From Nitrospira sp. (GTDB lineage: Bacteria; Nitrospirota; Nitrospiria; Nitrospirales; Nitrospiraceae), in NCBI GenBank assembly GCA_005116745.1, contig SWDS01000010.1:550106-614105 (forward strand): a DNA stretch of 64,000 bases, written 5' to 3'. The position numbers and the translations under genes were made by a program. The notes below the pieces were generated by a model. That model saw only the letters and a program-made list of their open reading frames with translations, was not told where the DNA came from and made no database searches. This document shows positions 60,758 to 64,000 of the stretch, one piece after another (position 1 is the stretch's first letter; every line of letters starts with the position of its first letter).

Positions 60758-62229
60758 GCCTCACGACGACCACTCTTGGAACCATCGTTGCGACGTTAGC
60801 CCTGGGTGCTTGCGTACAAGGGAACGACTACCAGCGCCCTCAGACAGAGACACCGGACAGCTGGTCCCGACTCGCTCCCATCGCCGCCACAGTGGCATCC
60901 GATCGTGGACCAGAGGCTACCTGGTGGAAGACGTTTCAGAATGACGAACTCTCGGAACTAATCGAACGGGCTCTGCAGCAGAACCACGACGTGAAACGCG
61001 CAGTCGCTCGAATCGTAGAGGGCCGGGCCTCTGTGATGTCCGCCACGGCTGGCCTCTTCCCCCATTTGAACCTCTCCAGTTCTTACACCAACATCGCGGT
61101 ATCTGAGAACACCTTAGCAGGGCTGGGATTGGCGACGGGCCAGCGTCCAGGTTCATCGATTTTCGCAACGCCAGGAACGACCTTCGACCTCTGGAACGGC
61201 GCGATGGACCTTCGTTGGGAAATTGACTTCTGGGGCCGTATCCGACGCGGTCGCGAGGCCGCGCAGGCAGAGACCAAAGCGATCGAAGAAGACGCCCGCG
61301 CCGTTGCGCTCTCGCTCATTAGCGAAGTGGGGCAGTCTTACTTTCGCATCAGAGAACTGGATGAGCAGTTTGATATTGCCATACGCACCCTTGCTGTCCG
61401 GCAAGAATCTCTCGAGATCATCCAAAAACGTGCGGGAGTTGGATTAGCGTCAGAGCTCGACGTCAGACGGACCGAAATACTCGTAGCTGAAGCAGCCGGT
61501 CTTATCCCGGACCTGACACGATTACGGGCCATCGAATCGCACAGACTTGAAGTCTTGACCGGAATGGCGCCCGGGTCGCTCGACCTCGCGCGCACACCTC
61601 TTCGTGCCATCATCGCTCAACCAGACATTCCAGTGGGACTTCCCTCTCAGCTGCTTGAGCGGCGCCCGGACATTCTCCAAGCAGAAGCGACACTCATCGC
61701 GTCCAATGCCCGCATCGGTCAAGCCCGCGCCTACTTCTTCCCGACTCTCATGATTACCGGGCAAGGCGGACTTCAAAGCACGGACTTCGCCAAGTGGTTT
61801 ACCGGCAACAGCTTCAACTACAGTATCGGCCCATCGGTCATCTTGCCCATCTTCCAGGGAGGAACCAACCTAGCACGTCTTGATCAGGCCGAGTCCCAGT
61901 ACCGGCAGTTGCTGGAGAGCTACCGGCAGACCATCCTACAGGCCTTCAGAGAAGTTGCTGATCTGCTGGTTTCTGTACACGCACGAGGCGAGCAACTCAC
62001 CCATCAACGAGCACAACTGACCGCAGCGCAGGAGGCTGTGCGATTGGCTCAGATCCGCTATCGCAAAGGAATGGTCAATTACTTGGATGTGCTGGATGCG
62101 CAACGGGCAGTCTTAACCGCTGAAAACCAGCTGGTCTTCACCGAAAGAGCCCGCCTCACCGAGATGGTCAGCCTGTTCAAGGCGCTGGGCGGAGGATGGG
62201 AGCCAGCTTCTCCAACACCTCCGTCTTGA
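60754..62229 (+). CDS. TolC/NodT-family outer-membrane efflux channel
   Basis: The 491-residue protein has a short signal and a lipobox-like LALGACVQG. It shows the two-fold repeat of the outer-membrane efflux family: ATWWKTFQNDELSELIERALQQNHDVKRA in the first half, ALSLISEVGQSYFRIRELDEQ, and the classic LPIFQGGTNLARLDQAESQYRQLLESYRQT region, then VNYLDVLDAQRAVLTAENQL near the end. It completes a tripartite exporter with devC, devA and devB. The GTG start overlaps devB by four bases, so all four genes are translationally linked. Confidence 0.92.
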   Translation: MSLTTTTLGTIVATLALGACVQGNDYQRPQTETPDSWSRLAPIAATVASDRGPEATWWKTFQNDELSELIERALQQNHDVKRAVARIVEGRASVMSATAGLFPHLNLSSSYTNIAVSENTLAGLGLATGQRPGSSIFATPGTTFDLWNGAMDLRWEIDFWGRIRRGREAAQAETKAIEEDARAVALSLISEVGQSYFRIRELDEQFDIAIRTLAVRQESLEIIQKRAGVGLASELDVRRTEILVAEAAGLIPDLTRLRAIESHRLEVLTGMAPGSLDLARTPLRAIIAQPDIPVGLPSQLLERRPDILQAEATLIASNARIGQARAYFFPTLMITGQGGLQSTDFAKWFTGNSFNYSIGPSVILPIFQGGTNLARLDQAESQYRQLLESYRQTILQAFREVADLLVSVHARGEQLTHQRAQLTAAQEAVRLAQIRYRKGMVNYLDVLDAQRAVLTAENQLVFTERARLTEMVSLFKALGGGWEPASPTPPS

Positions 62230-62309
62230 CCTTGCGCTAGAGTACGTGCAGAAAATTGAGTTTCCCTCGCCGCATGCCGTGCTCGGCACTATGATGGGAC
62301 AGAGAACTT

Positions 62310-62816
62310 ATGGAAGATCAACGAAGGACCCCACCATTAAGCAGTTCGGCGACCATCTTGGTCGTCGACGACGAATCGCCGATCGTCTCACTCTGCAAAG
62401 CAATGTTGGAAGGAGCGGGGCTTACAGTACTAGGGGCCAACGGCAGCTCGGAGGCGCTTCAGATTTGTACCCACCACGAAGGTCCGATTGATCTTCTCCT
62501 CACAGATCTCGTGTTACCGCCACCTGGATTTCAACTTGCCTCGCCCTCCAATCAGTTTCCGCACGTTAACGGTCTTGAACTGGCCATTCGTGCAACCATG
62601 ATTCGGAAAGGTCTCCAAATTATTCTGATGTCGGGGAATGCTGATAAGGACCTTGCCAGCCATGGGATCAAGCGAGGAACTCTCCCATTTTTGGCAAAGC
62701 CGTTTGAGCGTGACCGCCTGATCGCCCTCGTGCACAACGTGCTCGCACAGCCGGCGCCGACCCTTGGAGTAGAGGACCGGCCACGCGCAGCCAACGATAC
62801 CGACTGGTTCGGTTGA
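62310..62816 (+). CDS. Response regulator receiver protein (single domain, with insertion)
   Basis: The 168-residue protein is a receiver domain without an output domain. It has the acidic start ILVVDDESPIV (about 16-26), phosphoacceptor Asp in LLLTDLVLP and Lys in FLAKPFERD. After the phosphoacceptor there is an insertion of about 15 residues (PPGFQLASPSNQFPHV) before the NGLELA helix, which is not in standard receivers. An 11-residue tail follows. It may act as a phosphate sink, or bind a partner such as a kinase elsewhere. It is 80 bases after the exporter operon on the same strand. Confidence 0.85.
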   Translation: MEDQRRTPPLSSSATILVVDDESPIVSLCKAMLEGAGLTVLGANGSSEALQICTHHEGPIDLLLTDLVLPPPGFQLASPSNQFPHVNGLELAIRATMIRKGLQIILMSGNADKDLASHGIKRGTLPFLAKPFERDRLIALVHNVLAQPAPTLGVEDRPRAANDTDWFG

Positions 62817-62903
62817 ATGCCTAAAGAGACGTCAGTTGTGCCTACCAAGGAAAGCGGTTTGGCTCTTGATCCACCTACACCTAGCCTTGGCCCTCTGAAG
62901 TTC

Positions 62904-63566
62904 CTAGCTATGTTCCGTCATGAACCATCCGGCAATCGATAACCGCCGGTGCTCACCAGCGGTAGGGTCCACGCGGCACACTCGATGGAATCGAGGAACA
63001 GTAAACATGATCAATGATCCAGGGCGAGGTTCAATACAGTGCGTCGGTATAAGATTGATAGGCCCCTCGGCGCGATCCGCTCGTCGCCCATAGATGATCA
63101 ACTCCCCTCCCCAATCGGGCTGCCATTCCTCATGAACGTAGGTGACAACCGCGATCCGACGCTTTGGCGCTCGGCGGCCTTCTACGAGCCGACCCTGATC
63201 CGTGTCGTCATGCGTTAATAGGCAGTCTCCGGCAGAATAGGAATAGTAATTGAATCCTACATGACGCCCAATGATATTCGGGAACGACTCGATATGATCT
63301 CGAATGCAGGGAATCTGCAGCCGCGATAGAAATCGCTGCCCTTCCTCTGGGCCAATTTCAGCTTTGGCCCAGTTGCCGGAATTCGGAAAGTCCTCCTGAA
63401 CATGCGGCAGGTCGGAAAGGCTTTTCCAGGACGCCTGCTTCATCTTTCCCCGAAAGAACTGGCGCTCGTCCGATGACCAAAAGTTTTCCACAACAAGCAC
63501 CGGGCTTCTCAGCAAGGAAGCCGACGACAAATCCGCTAATGCAATTGGTGACTGAGCACTATTCAT
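62904..63566 (-). CDS. 2OG-Fe(II) oxygenase
   Basis: The 220-residue protein has the facial triad of the Fe(II)/2-oxoglutarate family: His119 and Asp121 in LTHDDTDQG, and His194 in PRFHRV. The 2OG-binding Arg is near 207-208 (EHRRLSIAGWF). The double-stranded beta-helix strands VTYVHEEWQPDWGGELIIYG and RPGSLIMFTV are typical of the prolyl-hydroxylase-like subgroup. Substrate unknown; it lacks a signal peptide. It stands between a response regulator on + and the RNA-binding gene on -. Confidence 0.85.
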   Translation of the reverse strand: MNSAQSPIALADLSSASLLRSPVLVVENFWSSDERQFFRGKMKQASWKSLSDLPHVQEDFPNSGNWAKAEIGPEEGQRFLSRLQIPCIRDHIESFPNIIGRHVGFNYYSYSAGDCLLTHDDTDQGRLVEGRRAPKRRIAVVTYVHEEWQPDWGGELIIYGRRADRAEGPINLIPTHCIEPRPGSLIMFTVPRFHRVCRVDPTAGEHRRLSIAGWFMTEHS

Positions 63567-63638
63567 ACTTGGTCACACTTCCAGTGATGAAGTACGCCCT
63601 CTCCCTACAGCACTTTATTATCCGCTCTTACAGCTCAT

Positions 63639-63675
63639 AAAAAAAGAAGGGGGTGCCACATTCTGCGGCACCCCC
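63639..63675 (-). terminator. Intrinsic terminator of the RNA-binding protein gene
   Basis: GGGGGTGCC (63649-63657) and GGCACCCCC (63667-63675) form a strong stem with a nine-base loop. Read on the minus strand it is followed by TTCTTTTTTT. It lies about 30 bases after the stop of the glycine-rich RRM gene. Confidence 0.9.
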
Positions 63676-63703
63676 ATTCCATCCTGAGTTCTATGCTATT
63701 GGA

Positions 63704-64000
63704 TTACCAGCGATCGCGCTTTCCACCACCGCTACCGCTCCGACCACCGCCTCCACCGAATCCACCACGTCCCCCACCACCGCCGCCGCCAGTGCGCGGT
63801 TCCTGCGGACGTGCTTCATTGACTGTTAGAGTCCGACCACCCATCTCTGCCCCATTGAGAGCCGTGATAGCAGCTTGGGCTTCAGCGTCTGCGGACATCT
63901 CCACAAAGCCGAACCCACGGGATTGGCCAGTGAACTTATCCGTAATAATCCTCGCCGAGGCGACTGCGCCATGGGCCGCGAATAAGTCACTCAATTGCTG
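63704..64000 (-). CDS. Glycine-rich RNA-binding (RRM) protein, 3' part
   Basis: The frame continues past the right edge, so the N-terminus with the RNP-2 motif is missing. The visible RRM part has the loop VASARIITDKFTGQSRGFGFV, with RNP-1 as SRGFGFVEM. ALNGAEMGGRTLTVNEARP then closes the fold. A Gly/Arg-rich tail of about 35 residues follows (RGGFGGGGGRSGSGGG). This is the bacterial cold-inducible RNA chaperone type. It has its own strong terminator. Confidence 0.9.
   Translation of the reverse strand, partial: QQLSDLFAAHGAVASARIITDKFTGQSRGFGFVEMSADAEAQAAITALNGAEMGGRTLTVNEARPQEPRTGGGGGGGRGGFGGGGGRSGSGGGKRDRW

Noticed and set aside
1..64000. CRISPR array, prophage or integrative element
   Set aside because: No regularly spaced repeats, integrase, phage structural genes or flanking attachment repeats were seen. 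Only a 25-codon transposase relic was found.

Overview
The window looks like chromosomal DNA of a free-living diderm bacterium, most likely a Nitrospira-type member of the Nitrospirota. This assignment is inference. It rests on outer-membrane barrels, many lipoproteins, a YdbH/YnbE/YdbL lipid-transfer operon, a thioredoxin reductase and ThiI pair, a response regulator with a long insertion after its phosphoacceptor loop, DevBCA-TolC export genes and the overall gene mix. No 16S rRNA, tRNA or marker gene settles it. No CRISPR array, prophage, intact insertion sequence or replication origin was seen.

Layout. 1-8460: tail of an ABC exporter ATPase and an AlgE-like porin on +, then a minus-strand run of secreted proteins around an ECF sigma factor, an anti-sigma factor with a CBM48 glycogen-binding domain, a second CBM48 protein, two Arg/Asp-rich repetitive exported proteins and a DUF5666 lipoprotein. 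9096-14640: a second ECF sigma factor, an OmpR/EnvZ-type two-component pair, a secreted beta-propeller with two perfect hairpins downstream, and a DUF3047 protein. 14951-21710: a compact cluster of P450, methyltransferase, KAS III-like condensing enzyme, ferritin-like diiron protein, MMPL/RND exporter and YHS lipoprotein; the five minus-strand genes are largely overlapping and read as a small lipid or specialised-metabolite pathway. 21865-30000: flavin disulfide reductase with a TVP38 membrane protein, a sulfite-oxidase-like enzyme, the ydbH-ynbE-ydbL operon and small exported proteins. 30089-36520: glycogen debranching enzyme, GH63-type glucosidase and a parallel beta-helix protein. 36590-39393: coaE, trxB, thiI.

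40587-47427 is a region of very small proteins, almost all on the minus strand and most with strong Shine-Dalgarno sites, around a Crp/Fnr regulator, a divergent HTH protein and a stand-alone NuoI. Several of these genes (DUF1328, a 36-residue membrane peptide, 31-residue peptides) are short enough to be missed easily. 48046-53529: KimA-like permease, PKD-domain exported protein, a REP-like element, FtsH, and a relic of an IS3 transposase. 53609-57726: DUF2059-like protein, an HExxH protein of the 2-oxoglutarate-dependent peptide hydroxylase type with a Cys-rich mini-ORF upstream, and an NFACT protein. 57916-62816: a devC-devA-devB-tolC export operon with four-base overlaps, followed by a response regulator. 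62904-64000: a 2OG-Fe(II) oxygenase and the 3' part of a glycine-rich RNA-binding protein with a clear terminator.

The best candidates for something undescribed are the diiron/KAS III/MMPL cluster, the CBM48 anti-sigma module, the HExxH protein with its Cys-rich mini-ORF, and the mini-protein region with the lone NuoI.
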